A DNA stretch of 64,000 nucleotides from Xestospongia muta (taxonomy: Eukaryota > Porifera > Demospongiae > Haplosclerida > Petrosiidae): positions 2,857,144 to 2,921,143 of the forward strand of contig OY848931.1 in NCBI GenBank assembly GCA_963693285.1, given 5' to 3'. Under the pieces are notes generated by a model. The model saw only the letters and a program-made list of their open reading frames with translations. It ran no database searches and was not told the DNA's origin. A program made the position numbers and the translations under genes. Of this stretch, positions 36,071-52,627 are shown piece after piece (position 1 is the first letter of the stretch; each line of letters opens with the position of its first letter).

Positions 36071-39000
36071 TTATAAAGCACTTTCTTCTATGTCTGTTAT
36101 GGATATGTTGGTATCTGTCTCTCTATCCTTTCCATTAAGATCTGTGTCTTCCATGTTATCAAGTAGATTTAGCTCTGTCTCTGTTAGTTGCTTATGATTT
36201 ACTTTCTTCCTATTCACAGTTACCTTACATTTGCGAGCAATAACAAAAAGTATAACAAGAATACCACCTGACAAAACAATGTCTGTCAAAGTGAAGTACA
36301 ACAGAGATATAGGAGAAATTTTAGCAATTAAGACACCAACAAGTAATGGCAGTAGCATGTCACCTAATGTAGCCCCAGTACTTAAAACTCCAGTTGCTTT
36401 ACCAGTAACTGGTCCATTCATACTCAACCATGTCATAGTATTGGGATAAATAGAGGCCATACTTGTTCCCATAAGAGCACTACCAATCCAAATTGCTACT
36501 TCTTTGCTAGGCCAGACTACCATAATTAAAGATGCTAACAAACTACCCAAGATATTTCCAGTCATCATGATGGTTGGTGATATTCTGCAGAGTGAGAGGA
36601 GTATTGCAAAGAGTCGAAGGAAAGCAAATGCACCCCAAAATAGAGATGATAAGGTCGCTGCTTTTTGTTTGCTGAAATTTAAGTCCCCTTTGACAGCATA
36701 GGTAAATATGTATGTACCAAAAGCTACTTCTAATCCAACATAAGCCATCATAAAAACAAACAACAGTGATAAAAGAACAGTCTTGTAACAAATTGTATCA
36801 GGATATGTCTTCACTTGCTCAGGCTGAACTTCCTTCTCTTTTTTGGTTCCATTAAGTTGTCTGTCATCAGTTAGCACCACTGCAAACAAACACTGCTCTT
36901 TAATTGCATATGCCAGTAAACCCAGCATTGACAGCATCAATGGAATAGAAGCAAGCCAAAATGCATACCGCAAAGATGTATTCTTTACAAAACAAGAGCT
37001 ACAACTAGAGCTATTTAAAAATATACTTCCATTAAAGACACCAGAGCCATCATTTGATGTACATTCATCAATTAGTCCATTTAAACATATTCCAGGCTGT
37101 GTTCTATTCATTTTTAAGACTTTTGTGCAAGTAATGCTTCCTCCAAGTTCAGACACAAAAGGTCTTGCCATAAAAGGAACCAAAAAACCTCCGAATCCAA
37201 ATGCAAAATGAATAAGCTGCATTATTGGTCCAGAATCTTGATTTCTGAAGATAGACATCAAAAGTGCATGCACACCTAGAAAAGATCAATTAGAATGAAT
37301 ATTTATAATAATTTAAGTTAAATAATTATTCTACTAATCGCATTAACCAATGCTCTAAAAGTATAATAAGTGCCTTTAGCTTTATGGTCTTTGTGCAAAT
37401 ATTGTTAGTTGCCTTCCTACGCCGTATAAAGTGATTTCATTTGTTAGGAAAGCCATGTGTATGCAAGTACTAATAAAAACATACCATTATCTAAAGCACC
37501 CAAGCAGAGTCCATGAAAGAACATGATCACACCAAAAACACTTACATGATCTGCTAAAGGCAGGACACAAGTCACTGAAAAAAATAAAAACACATATTTT
37601 ATAAACAATATTTCTCAGTAGATTGCAATATAACAAGCTTAGACTGCCAAGGTCATGGGTTTGAATCTTATCCAGAGCTTTTGTTTCTCTAAACTGTAAA
37701 CTATACTACCTATATCCTATCTTGGGATGTTGTCACAGCTTCTTTATTTTTTGGCTAACTCTTTTCAATGATAGAAACAGTCAAACCAGGAAAAGTGTCA
37801 TGAACAAGTCTGTGTACCTGTGTCAAACTCTTACATAGTCCAGAAATGATTATGTCAGCCACCAGCATCCAGAAAGAGTACTTGTAATATCGGTCACATA
37901 CAAACCCAGATGCAACTGATCCTACTACACTTCCAACAGATCTAATCATAATAATAACAGCCAGTGTAGCTAATCCTACACAAAGATTATCCATTATATC
38001 CAGCAATGTTGGACCTACAATAGTGAGACATGTGCCCTAGAAAACACCAAGGATATGTCACCATAAAATGTTGATGATATTAGAGCATAATCTTAGTAAC
38101 AACTAAGCCAAAAATTGAAAATAAGTTATTGAAAGTAGAAAAGGCATAGGGAGATCATAGTAAGAATAACATCACCCCCATACACTGATCACATATACAG
38201 AACAAAAAAAATTTGTTCACAAAGACGTCTTTAGAGATCAATGGCACCACTAAGCTTCATTGATATGGAGTAAACACTGGCAGTAATATTACAAACCTAT
38301 TTATTCCAGGATGTAATGATAGTCATACTGATTCAAGTCACAGAACAATGAGGTTGTAATACTTGATCAAAGACATTACTTGTACTGTTCCTGAAGTAAC
38401 TAAAAAGTCAGACTGACTACAACATTAATCCAGAGACATTGTTTGAAATTAGAAAAAAGTGCTAATAGGTTGACCATTATGACTACTTCATCCTAGCATT
38501 TATACAAAAGATGCCAAGGTATCTCTACTATGTCAAATTTCATCTATTTGTGACATACTATCTTTTGTTATCAGTATCATAAAATATTCATGTAATACGA
38601 AATTAGTGATCTAATTCTAACCTCAAACTCTGAATGCTCAATTACCTAAGAAACATGAAATATTAATGTATATGTTTGACATTCACATGTATAGCATATA
38701 ATAATTATACTGGTTAAAACAAGTCTTTAGGGGATTGATGTAACCACTTAATAAAGAAATGTGCTGTCAAGAGCTCTAAATATAATCATATGACAAAAGA
38801 TTAAACTTAAGGTCTAATCCATGATTGATGAAGTAATTAGCCCCTCCCTGTTCTTTAATCATTATCATAAATGTGAATGAATTTTTGAGATCAGGCAATA
38901 AGTAATGTGCTGGCTGGTAGCTAGCTTGTAGAATATATGTCTGGCATATATACACAGTCAGAATTTCGATACCAAGCAATATAAATGCTACGTTCTGGGA

Positions 39001-39203
39001 CTTGTATGCCTCAAGCTAACATATAACCATCCTCCTCCAAAACGCTCTAGATCAGTCCCTGAACATGCTCCATAGAGAAAATATGCTATAAGTGACATAC
39101 TCACCAATCCAACAAATGATAAGGCACACCATCCACCTATACAAATTTTTCTCCTATTGCGATAAACCCTTCTCAGAGTAGCACTTAGAGACACCATTGG
39201 CAT
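36071..39203 (-). CDS. MFSD4-like (sodium-dependent glucose transporter 1 type) MFS transporter
   Basis: A 12-helix major facilitator superfamily protein. Four exons join in frame to 531 residues: 39105-39203 (MPMVSLSATLRR, then the first half of TM1), 37835-38036 (TCLTIVGPTLLDI, RSVGSVVGSVASG, the DRYYK loop), 37485-37574 (MFFHGLCLGALDN) and 36071-37275. The last exon holds the HFAFGFGGFLVPFMA helix and a long Cys-rich and Asn-rich extracellular loop with several N-glycosylation sequons. It also contains GLEVAFGTYIFTYAV and a basic cytosolic end. The joined length is divisible by three with clean GT/AG sites. GPTLLDI and the long loop point to the MFSD4A/4B (NaGLT1) family. The substrate is unproven. 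An in-frame Met at 39263 is an alternative start. The stop is 95 bp from the AP4B1 stop, tail to tail. Confidence 0.85.
37612..37692 (+). repeat. tRNA-like relic, possible SINE head
   Basis: In an MFSD4-like intron, CTCAGTAGATTG resembles a tRNA D-arm (A box) and GGTTTGAATC, 37 bases on, resembles a T-arm (B box). No full cloverleaf was folded. A tRNA-derived SINE remnant is the likeliest reading. Confidence 0.3.
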
Positions 39204-39683
39204 TTGCAAATAATTACCCGTGCAGACAATGAATGCAAGTACATCTGTATCTGTATGAAGCACACAATAACCACTCCTACACGCTGAGGATGACTATATG
39301 CGGTTTAATAACTTACCTCATGTCAGCCAAAAAATTGGGCGTGGCGTCATAGTTGCAACGTTTTGAATCGTAATTATTGAAGCTTTTCATGACTTTATTA
39401 TTAAATAATTTCTGAACTTTTCTTCTGAAGCTGGATAACGTTTGCGCAAGCGTTTATTACGTATAATAACATTGCAAATTATTTGTGAAGTCAGGTCACA
39501 GGGTGAATGCTATTCATTTTATGTGAGATTTCTGGTTTGCAATAATACAGCGTTCTATTTTTTAAATAAATTTTTCAGACTTGCAAGGCCTTTTCCAGAG
39601 TTGTACATCGAGTTAGTGTTCATTCTCAACAATAGTGTAATTGCAACTAAGTTAATCTGCATCACACGGACATTGTTTATGAT

Positions 39684-39769
39684 AGGCGGGGCTAAGCAAA
39701 TGCGCATGCGTTATTTCGATTTATCTTATGTAATTATCCGTACAAGTTCTTAGAGTGTATTGGCAGAAG
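39684..39769 (+). promoter_or_regulatory. ELMO promoter elements and 5' UTR exon end
   Basis: GGCGGGGC (about 39685-39692, GC box) and TGCGCATGCG (39701-39710, the core of the NRF1 binding motif) stand out from the AT-rich surround. A GTAAGC donor follows at 39770 and a TTAG acceptor precedes 39836, giving a probable 66-bp intron in the 5' UTR just ahead of the ELMO start codon. The transcription start itself is inferred. Confidence 0.6.
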
Positions 39770-39866
39770 GTAAGCTTCTTCTTTCTTGTTTTCATGTTCT
39801 AATTCACCGCTAATTTATTGTTATTCATAAATTAGGACCAAACAGAATTGTGAACAGATTTGTAAT

Positions 39867-42092
39867 ATGACCAACCTAACTGGGAGTATCTCGTTGGTCA
39901 GTGGCACTTCTATGACTAGTACCTCTGGAAAACATGATCGAGTTAAAGTAGCTATTGAGCCTGATCCTTCCTCTCAACACAATGTACAACCTCTTTTGAT
40001 GGACTTTGAACATTCCTTACCACTAACAACTATCCTTCGTGACGTGGCTTCACGATGGGATATTGATAAACCAGAACGTTACAGTTTCAAGTATGCTGAG
40101 ATGAGTAAAGATGCCAAAGGGCTACGTAAATTTGGCTATATCACTGAAGACAATCGACATGATTTAAAGAATGGCGATATACTTTGTATTGCTCCCTCAC
40201 CAACCTCTCAAGCCAGGGAAACTTACAATAAGATTTCATCAAGTGAACCTCATTTAAGAGCAAAGGGCATTGAAGAACTTGTCAGTCTCTCACGTGATTC
40301 TACATTTGCTGTTGAGTTTATCTCAATGAATGGTGGTAATGGTATTCAGTCATTGCTTGCTATGACTGAGAAGACCCAGCTGACTTCTGCTGCAGATAAA
40401 GGGAATTTAGCAAACATTCTTGGAGCGTTTCAAGAGCTAATGGAGCATGGTATCGTCTCATGGGATACTGTTGGAGAGAATTTCGTTAAGAAAGTTATCA
40501 ACTTCTTGGAACGATCTCGAGAAAAGGAATACTTTCACCCTCCAATTACATATCGTTGCATGGGAATATTGGAGTCAGTGGTATTGAATAGTAGTATGTA
40601 CTATCATATTGTTGCTAGGGAGGTTTTCCCTGCTAGTCTAATTGAGTATATTGGGAAAGGCTCAACATATGTTACCCACAATGCATTAGCATTGATTAAC
40701 GCTCTTCTCTCAAAAACAGACAATCAAGCTCATGTGTTACATGACCTTGCTCTGAATAATTTCAGCCGTGTGATCCATGATCACATTTTGCAGCAAGCAC
40801 GAGGTGAGGTTGATCGAGACATAGCTCACCAACTCTCCATTTATCAGTCATTCATTTTAAATCAAGTTGAAGGACGTATGAAGACACCTTTTAAAGATGG
40901 TGATCCACAAATGGAAGATTTACTGCGTCAGCTACCGTATCGAGCTTTTTCCGATGAGTATCGAGGTAAAGGAGCTGTTTCTATTTCTGATCAACACTGG
41001 AAACAACTTGGTTTCTCTCAAACTAACCCTCGAAATGATTTCCGTGAGTGTCCTCCTGGTGTATTAGCATTGGATTGTATGGATTACCTTTCCCGTAATA
41101 AGCATGAAATTTATACTAGGTTACTTTTTGCCCAAATGGATAATCCATGTCCTTTTGCTCAAACAAGTGTTGCTCTAACCAAAGTTTTGTGTTCAATATT
41201 TCGTATTGGTGAACAACCTGCTGACATTGGCTATGTAACAGAGTTTATTCCATTACTCATTTTAAATGATGACCCTTTTAAAGAAATATTCTGTATCACC
41301 ATTCAGCTCCTTTTTAAGACATGGCGTGAAATGCGGGCTGGACTTTTAGATCTGGAGAAGGTGACGGCTGTTGTAACCAAGCAAATTACTACAGTAATGC
41401 AATCACAAGATACCAGTACCTTAACTTCCTCGGAGGTCTTACGAAATCGATTGTTTGAGTTAAGTTATAAAAGAATTACTGAATCAGAGGAACAAAGTCA
41501 GCTCTTGGATGAAGGTGTCTTAAAAAGCCGTCCAGTACAAGAATTACGATTGAAGATAACTCCTGAAATATATGAACTGGTAAAACAAGAGCGTCTTAAT
41601 CATCTCGTTCAAGGTGCTGCTTTTCCCAAGATTGGTGGAAAGAGACGTGATCAATTATTTTATTGTCGTCTCTCTCCAAACCACAAGGTTCTTCATGTTG
41701 GTGATATTGCTGGTCAAACAGCACCGCCACTAGAAGCCCTAGATAGTAAGATCCAAGTCTCTGAGATGAGACTCGTCACTGGTACAGACTGTCCTCATGC
41801 TGAACGTCTTCGTAAAGGAACCAACCTCATATTTTCTATTTATTACAATGGCGATGAACATGTTGACTTTTGTGCCTCTACTGAAACTGTTTATAACATT
41901 TGGGTTGACGGTCTATCTGTTTTGCTTGGAAAGAAAATGCCGAGTAAAGCTGCTGAAGAAGATCTTGATACCCTCTTAAACATGGACTTGAAATTGCGTC
42001 TTCTTGATTTGGAAAATATATGCATTCCTAATCAACCCCCTCAAAACCCTCCTGATCCACCTTCTTTTGATTTTTATTACAAGTTGGACTAG
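39867..42092 (+). CDS. ELMO: ELMO (CED-12) engulfment and motility protein, intronless coding region
   Basis: ELMO forms with DOCK180-type proteins the exchange factor that activates Rac for phagocytosis and migration. One uninterrupted frame of 741 codons, close to the roughly 720-730 of animal ELMO1/2. Features in order: an N-terminal Ras-binding-like region (residues about 25-110, with LPLTTILRDVASRWDI), the armadillo-type region, the ELMO domain (about 315-490, with FRECPPGVLALDCMDYLSRN), a C-terminal PH domain (about 550-680, with HLVQGAAFPKIGGKRRDQLF and ending VYNIWVDGLSVLLG), and a proline-rich tail PPQNPPDPPSFDFYYKLD. In other animals that tail binds the DOCK SH3 domain. All neighbouring genes are cut by many introns; this one is not. 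ELMO1, 2 and 3 cannot be told apart here. The downstream cadherin-like remnant ends 229 bp away on the other strand. Confidence 0.97.
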   Translation: MTNLTGSISLVSGTSMTSTSGKHDRVKVAIEPDPSSQHNVQPLLMDFEHSLPLTTILRDVASRWDIDKPERYSFKYAEMSKDAKGLRKFGYITEDNRHDLKNGDILCIAPSPTSQARETYNKISSSEPHLRAKGIEELVSLSRDSTFAVEFISMNGGNGIQSLLAMTEKTQLTSAADKGNLANILGAFQELMEHGIVSWDTVGENFVKKVINFLERSREKEYFHPPITYRCMGILESVVLNSSMYYHIVAREVFPASLIEYIGKGSTYVTHNALALINALLSKTDNQAHVLHDLALNNFSRVIHDHILQQARGEVDRDIAHQLSIYQSFILNQVEGRMKTPFKDGDPQMEDLLRQLPYRAFSDEYRGKGAVSISDQHWKQLGFSQTNPRNDFRECPPGVLALDCMDYLSRNKHEIYTRLLFAQMDNPCPFAQTSVALTKVLCSIFRIGEQPADIGYVTEFIPLLILNDDPFKEIFCITIQLLFKTWREMRAGLLDLEKVTAVVTKQITTVMQSQDTSTLTSSEVLRNRLFELSYKRITESEEQSQLLDEGVLKSRPVQELRLKITPEIYELVKQERLNHLVQGAAFPKIGGKRRDQLFYCRLSPNHKVLHVGDIAGQTAPPLEALDSKIQVSEMRLVTGTDCPHAERLRKGTNLIFSIYYNGDEHVDFCASTETVYNIWVDGLSVLLGKKMPSKAAEEDLDTLLNMDLKLRLLDLENICIPNQPPQNPPDPPSFDFYYKLD

Positions 42093-42321
42093 TTGATCTG
42101 TTTTATCAATTTGATTTAGTGTGTGAGTATATTAATTTTTGTATTTCATAGTTGAAGTATTACTATATACTTAAAAAATTAAAAATTAACAACAATAGCA
42201 TATTTCACATTTTAAACATTACAATCTCCATAATATTGTGACCAGTGACTATCATGGGAAACAAATGGATGACAAAAGTCACCACTTTTTTTGAGATTCA
42301 ATTAAATGGTCTTTATGAATA

Positions 42322-44453
42322 TCAACTTTGAATTTGACCAGCTAGTGTGGGCTTTTGGTAGGTCTTGTATAGGTGGTATGTTGCAACAACAACAACAATG
42401 ATCACAGCAGAGATACTTACAAAAATCACTATGAAGGTAATAGCTAGCTCTCTCCATACATTTTTATATATAGATGCAAATGTACATATAATGTCACATA
42501 TCAATAATTGCTCTTAAAGTTGCTTTGGGTACAGCATAATTTGTTTTGCTGAACAGAGACTTTATTACACCTCTGGAAGAAGAACATACAATGACATATG
42601 TAGAGTGGTAGAGTTTCTAATTCTCCACTCATCTGGAGTCTTATGAATTACATTGGTTGATAAGAAGTTATGATACCTTCCACATCATGACTCCACTCAC
42701 TGAAAAAAAAAGATTACATTCTCTGAATGTTAATTTCAAGGAGTATGACTTACTTTGTTCTGCTAATACTCATTAGAAGTAAAAAGCACTCAGAAGGGTA
42801 GAGCACACAATAGGTTGTTGTACTGTTTGCTACAAAACTCTTAAGTAAGTTCTCTGCAACAGCATCCCACTATAAAAAGATATTGTTGCATAAGGGTAGA
42901 AAAGGGGGGGCAGGGGGGCTGAAGCCCTCCAACTTCAAAATCAGAGGACTTAGCCCCCCTGGCTTACACTCAAGACTATGTATACAATAACCTCTTGACT
43001 GAAGTGGTTATACTACTGATTACATAAACTTATTAGAAAATAGCTAACGAGTTTGTTTCCTTTAATGACAGATGAATTAATTTTTTGGGTCATTTTTGAT
43101 GTTTAACGCAACTAAATATAAGGTTAGCCCCCCCCCCCAACTTAAACTTCATTCCTACCCCTCTGTATTGTTGCAATGTGATTTGATCTGACATCAATTT
43201 CAATAATTACCAATTCAATTTCACATCACTAATCTCTATGCTCATTACGTTCTGCCACCCTTCATTTGTTTTGTCATTTGCTGTGTTGTCTGACAAATGT
43301 GGTCAGAGACTTATAATTTCAATGTAAACACATACAGTTGGGAAGCATTGGATGTTTTCCATTGTCTTGTACTTTAATAGGTACTGCTTGAGACGTTGGA
43401 GTGCAAACAGTAATTGTCTCATGCAAATTCTTCAAGGATACTGATCAATACACTGACAGTAGAGGTCAAACTTGGGTGACCTTGATCAAAGCATTCTACA
43501 ATGACTTGATATCTCAATGATGTCTCAAAGTCTATATTACCTGTTACAATAATATGTTCAGTTTTATTACTGGAAGGAAAATGGATTATGGTGTCTTTCC
43601 AAGACTGATGTTATATCTAGTGAAGTTTACAATTCCAATTTGAGTCTATGTCATAACATTCTATTGCAATTACTGAGTTCCATACAAAGCATTTTCATTA
43701 ATATCAGTAAATATATATTCTGGTAATGTTGATTTATTATCATTAACATCTTGTATTTGTATGTTCACAATAGCTGAGTCCATTAGAAAAGGATGAGGAA
43801 ATTGAAAATATGAATTAATCGTGATGTTATAACTGGAGACTGAAATATGTCCAATTGGAAGTATAGCAAATTTATCATTCTCAGAAATCAAAGTACAATG
43901 AATAGGAATAGAATTGTTACATTCTACAGAGCATATCATATCAAATAATGTTGGAGATTTGTAGACAGTACAATTATAAATATTGGTGGTAAAAACAGGT
44001 TTGTTGCTCTTCTCTTGAAGAATGAAAAGTATCAAAGTGACAAACATTGAAAAGTGTCCATCAGAGACATTCAATTCAACTATTACGGAGTCATTTATCA
44101 AGGACAATGAGTTGTTTAACATTAATGTAGTTTCATTTTCAGCTTCTTCCACTTTAAACATTCCATGTAAGTTATTAAGAATTAATAAGTCAGTTTGTTA
44201 AAGTCAGAGTCAATGCAAGGAATGTAGATAGAACACTTACTACAGGATTTTCTACAGGGCTGTAGCACCCACTCAGGTCAGTCAGATCCATTGCCTCCTT
44301 GCGATGATCATCTAGACCTTTAACATTCCCATTGTATGTTCCAATGCTTGCATATTCTGATACTGTATAGACATACGTGTCATTGGTAAATTCTGATGCA
44401 TTTTCATTCTGTAAATACGAAAAAACTAATGTATGTTTGATATCTGACAACAT
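42322..44453 (-). pseudogene. Cadherin-repeat protein remnant, 5'-truncated and probably broken
   Basis: Minus-strand segments show cadherin-repeat wording. 44243-44417 reads NENASEF and YVYTVSEYASIGTYNG. 43670-44161 reads VIVELNVSDGHFS, then IVNIQIQDVNDNKSTLP and YIFTDINENALYGTQ, with the DVNDN calcium-binding motif. 43440-43550 reads DFETSLRYQVIVECFDQGHP. The 3' end (42322-42504) is a membrane helix (ITFIVIFVSISAVIIVVVVA) and a short cytosolic tail. Family members normally have a signal peptide and many repeats; here the 5' part would run into the KDM7 promoter. Near 43435 the frame shifts, and a further stop occurs near 42655. A hAT-type MITE sits at 42889-43165. An ATG at 44453 could start a short product. 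A degraded gene is more likely. Confidence 0.65.
42889..43165. mobile_element. hAT-type MITE with 8-bp target duplication
   Basis: The 277-bp element starts CATAAGGGTAGAAA and ends with the reverse complement of CAGAGGGGTAGGAA, an imperfect terminal inverted repeat of hAT style. TATTGTTG flanks both ends (42881-42888 and 43166-43173), the 8-bp duplication expected for hAT. Next to the termini are G-rich and C-rich runs and GGGGGGCT/AGCCCCCC blocks that can pair. No coding capacity. Confidence 0.8.
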
Positions 44454-44544
44454 AACTTGGAATTACTTATTATAACAGGAGGTAAATGGGTGGGGCTCGT
44501 TATTGTAACGTCAGGGCGGGGTCTAGTTTGAATCCAATTTAAAA
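44454..44544. promoter_or_regulatory. KDM7 promoter region
   Basis: This 91-bp gap precedes the KDM7 start codon. It contains GGGTGGGGC, AACGTCAG (a half CRE-like site) and GGGCGGGG (GC box), standing out from AT-rich sequence. If the cadherin-like remnant is still transcribed from 44453 this would be a divergent promoter. Confidence 0.6.
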
Positions 44545-50150
<5,606 letters not shown>

Positions 50151-50360
50151 TTATATAAACTTTCCCATACGTTACAAAGCAGTATATATTCACATTTAAT
50201 TCCATACATTTGTCAATAGTTATTGCAGTGCTATTGTTGATCAGTTTAAAGTGTGAAGTGTTTACATTATGCCTTATTAGTATTATGTCATATGTCAATG
50301 TTTTATTGATACAAGAGAATACAACTCAAAGAAAACTAGATAACTGATAACCTAAACAGT

Positions 50361-52572
50361 TTATTCTTGCAATTTCTGACGGGTTGTATTAGCAATCCAC
50401 CACACAAGTAAAGCTATTAACATTGCCACAAACCCTGGGTTAACGAAACTAACTGACTTTATTCCCTAATGAAAACAAGTATCAAAAGATAATATATTTT
50501 GGGTGATCTTACCTTGTGTTCAACATCCACTTTAAACAATGGAGCTACATTGGCATCTTCTCCATATCTCATACTCTAATATATACAAAATACCATAGAA
50601 TATGTCACTGACTGAACTTACTTTTCTCAAAGCACTTGCACCTTCATCATCATAGAAATTAACTACTACAGTTCCCTTTGGGGCTTTGTCATGAGGAAAA
50701 GACCAACTAACCTACAGCAAATAACAAAGACAAATAAGACATAATATTTATTTAGTAGTCGTTCAAATTGATAGACTACTCGTGAGCCAACTTATGCTAC
50801 CATAAGTGAGTAATGTTTGTTTTCCTTATATACATTAATTGCAACAAGAGATATGTCAACTGCTAGGTATGGCAACATTAGGTCAAGTTGAGTGATTCAT
50901 TGTACTAATTGAGGGCCAGTATTCTGCTTGTAAAACCAGAGCAAACAAAATTGCATATTTCTCCTAATTTGACCTCCAATATTGTAGTAATAACTATTAA
51001 TTAACTAACTATATTATAGAATTATTGTAGAGGGGAAATTTTTGACAATAACAACTTTCATGGTTTGCTTCTAGCAAAATATTTCCTGAAATATATTTTG
51101 TGGATTCTAATAATTTAAGCAAATCACAACTGTTATTCACTTAAGAATATTTATGATTCTAGTTCTGCTTGGAAATAAGGCTTAGATCATGGCCCCTTTG
51201 CTTCTGATTCTTCCTCAGAAGCAAAAGATGCTGATATCATCCCAAATACATTTTTCAAATATCTGGTTGTACAAGATTATGTTTAAAGAAGCCACTGAGA
51301 GTCTATTTACCATCTTCTTGTTTGTTGTAGATAGTCCATACAATACAGTAATTAGTCCTTGAGTCAGCCAAATATTTATAAATTGTAATTCAAAAAGTTG
51401 TGGTATTAAATTTTGTGGTATGTAATAAACTTTTGAAACACAAAACAAATTATTTGCCTTGAAATTAACTGCACTATGGTATTATTAGAACCTCAAAACA
51501 GTGTTGATGAGTAGATCTTAGACAAATAAACAAACCGATTTTTTCCAAATGTTTCAGATTCACTTTTAAATGTTACTTTAGTATGTATTAGTAGTTCAAA
51601 CCTTCTTTAAGCACAAGGTTAAAAACACTATTGTCTAGTTACAATACAAATAATGTATTTCAATTATCTCCTTTGGAAAATTAGTAGTCTACATTTGTGC
51701 AATAATTATTTTAATTATCTTGTTGAATAATTATATCAGTAATTATATTGCATACCTGGTATTTATTACTCCCAGTTGATCGAGTCACTAATATTAGTTG
51801 ATCTTGTATCAATGCATAAAGAGATGGATTCTGCACAAAGATAAACTCATGTAAATGTTAGAAACAAAATATTTATGTTCTCATAGAATTGTAAAAATAT
51901 TATTATTGTGTGCACTAATTTCAGTGAATTTAGTAGTTACTGTAATATTTGCTAAAACTTGTGCACACAAAGATTTGAGTTCATGATAAAATAAAAGTAA
52001 TTGATAGTGATGTGGAAAATCACTAAAATTAATACATGGTAAGTCTGAATGTCTTACAATTGTTAGTGAGTAGAAACATTAAAGTCAGCTCAAGGTTAAC
52101 TTCAGAGCACAATACTTTTAGCTCACCATATTAAATGTTTACCTATTGGTTTATTATACCTTTTAATAAAATTTTAATCTGATAGTGATAGATTCAAGTA
52201 CAAGGTCAGAATACACAAATTTCAAACTGAAATACACAATAGTGCTACACACATTTAATATACTTTTGTGTCCAAATAATAAACACATAATTCCAGTAAA
52301 TATATCATGAGACAAACTTAATAGATAGCAGTGTTATAATACAATGATGTTAAGGGATTCTAACTTACTTTATTATCACATGTCACTGCAAGTTCAACAC
52401 TGAACACAGTCTCAGAGGAAAAGAAACTATCTGGTGAGGTGTAAGTAGAGACTTCCGTTGGAGTACATTTACCTAGAGGTACGAACAGTTTATAATTCAG
52501 TAATGACACCAATCTACCTTGACAAGAGAGAATATAAGAACTGAGAAGTAACAAAAGAACCTTCAAAGCCAT
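50361..52572 (-). CDS. SSR4: Translocon-associated protein subunit delta (SSR4)
   Basis: SSR4 is a small single-pass subunit of the TRAP complex, which assists protein insertion at the ER translocon. The start at 52572 gives MALKVLLLLLSSYILSCQG, a clear signal peptide. Exon 2 (about 52371-52478) reads CTPTEVSTYTSPDSF and SSETVFSVELAVTCDN, the family's conserved N-terminal luminal segment. A small exon near 51757-51831 reads LVTRSTGSNKYQ. Next come VSWSFPHDKAPKGTVVVNFY and YGEDANVAPLFKVDVEHKG (50514-50714). The last exon (50361-50466) ends with membrane helix FVAMLIALLVWWIAN and a short TTRQKLQE tail. An upstream in-frame Met at 52653 overlaps GRIPAP1 coding sequence and lacks a signal peptide at its start, so 52572 is preferred. 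It starts 55 bp from the GRIPAP1 start, head to head. Confidence 0.92.
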
Positions 52573-52627
52573 TTTTGTCACGTGATCATATCTCCACCCA
52601 TAAAGAAGGGTTATCTTTCTATTAAAA
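52573..52627. promoter_or_regulatory. 55-bp divergent promoter of SSR4 and GRIPAP1 with E-box
   Basis: The start codons lie only 55 bp apart. The gap contains GTCACGTGAT (CACGTG at 52579-52584), a palindromic E-box of the type bound by USF and MiT/TFE factors. The 5' UTRs must be very short, or must overlap the neighbour's coding sequence. Confidence 0.75.

Noticed and set aside
36231..37211. Plus-strand frames of 65-122 codons
   Set aside because: They are shadows of the MFSD4-like last exon on the minus strand.
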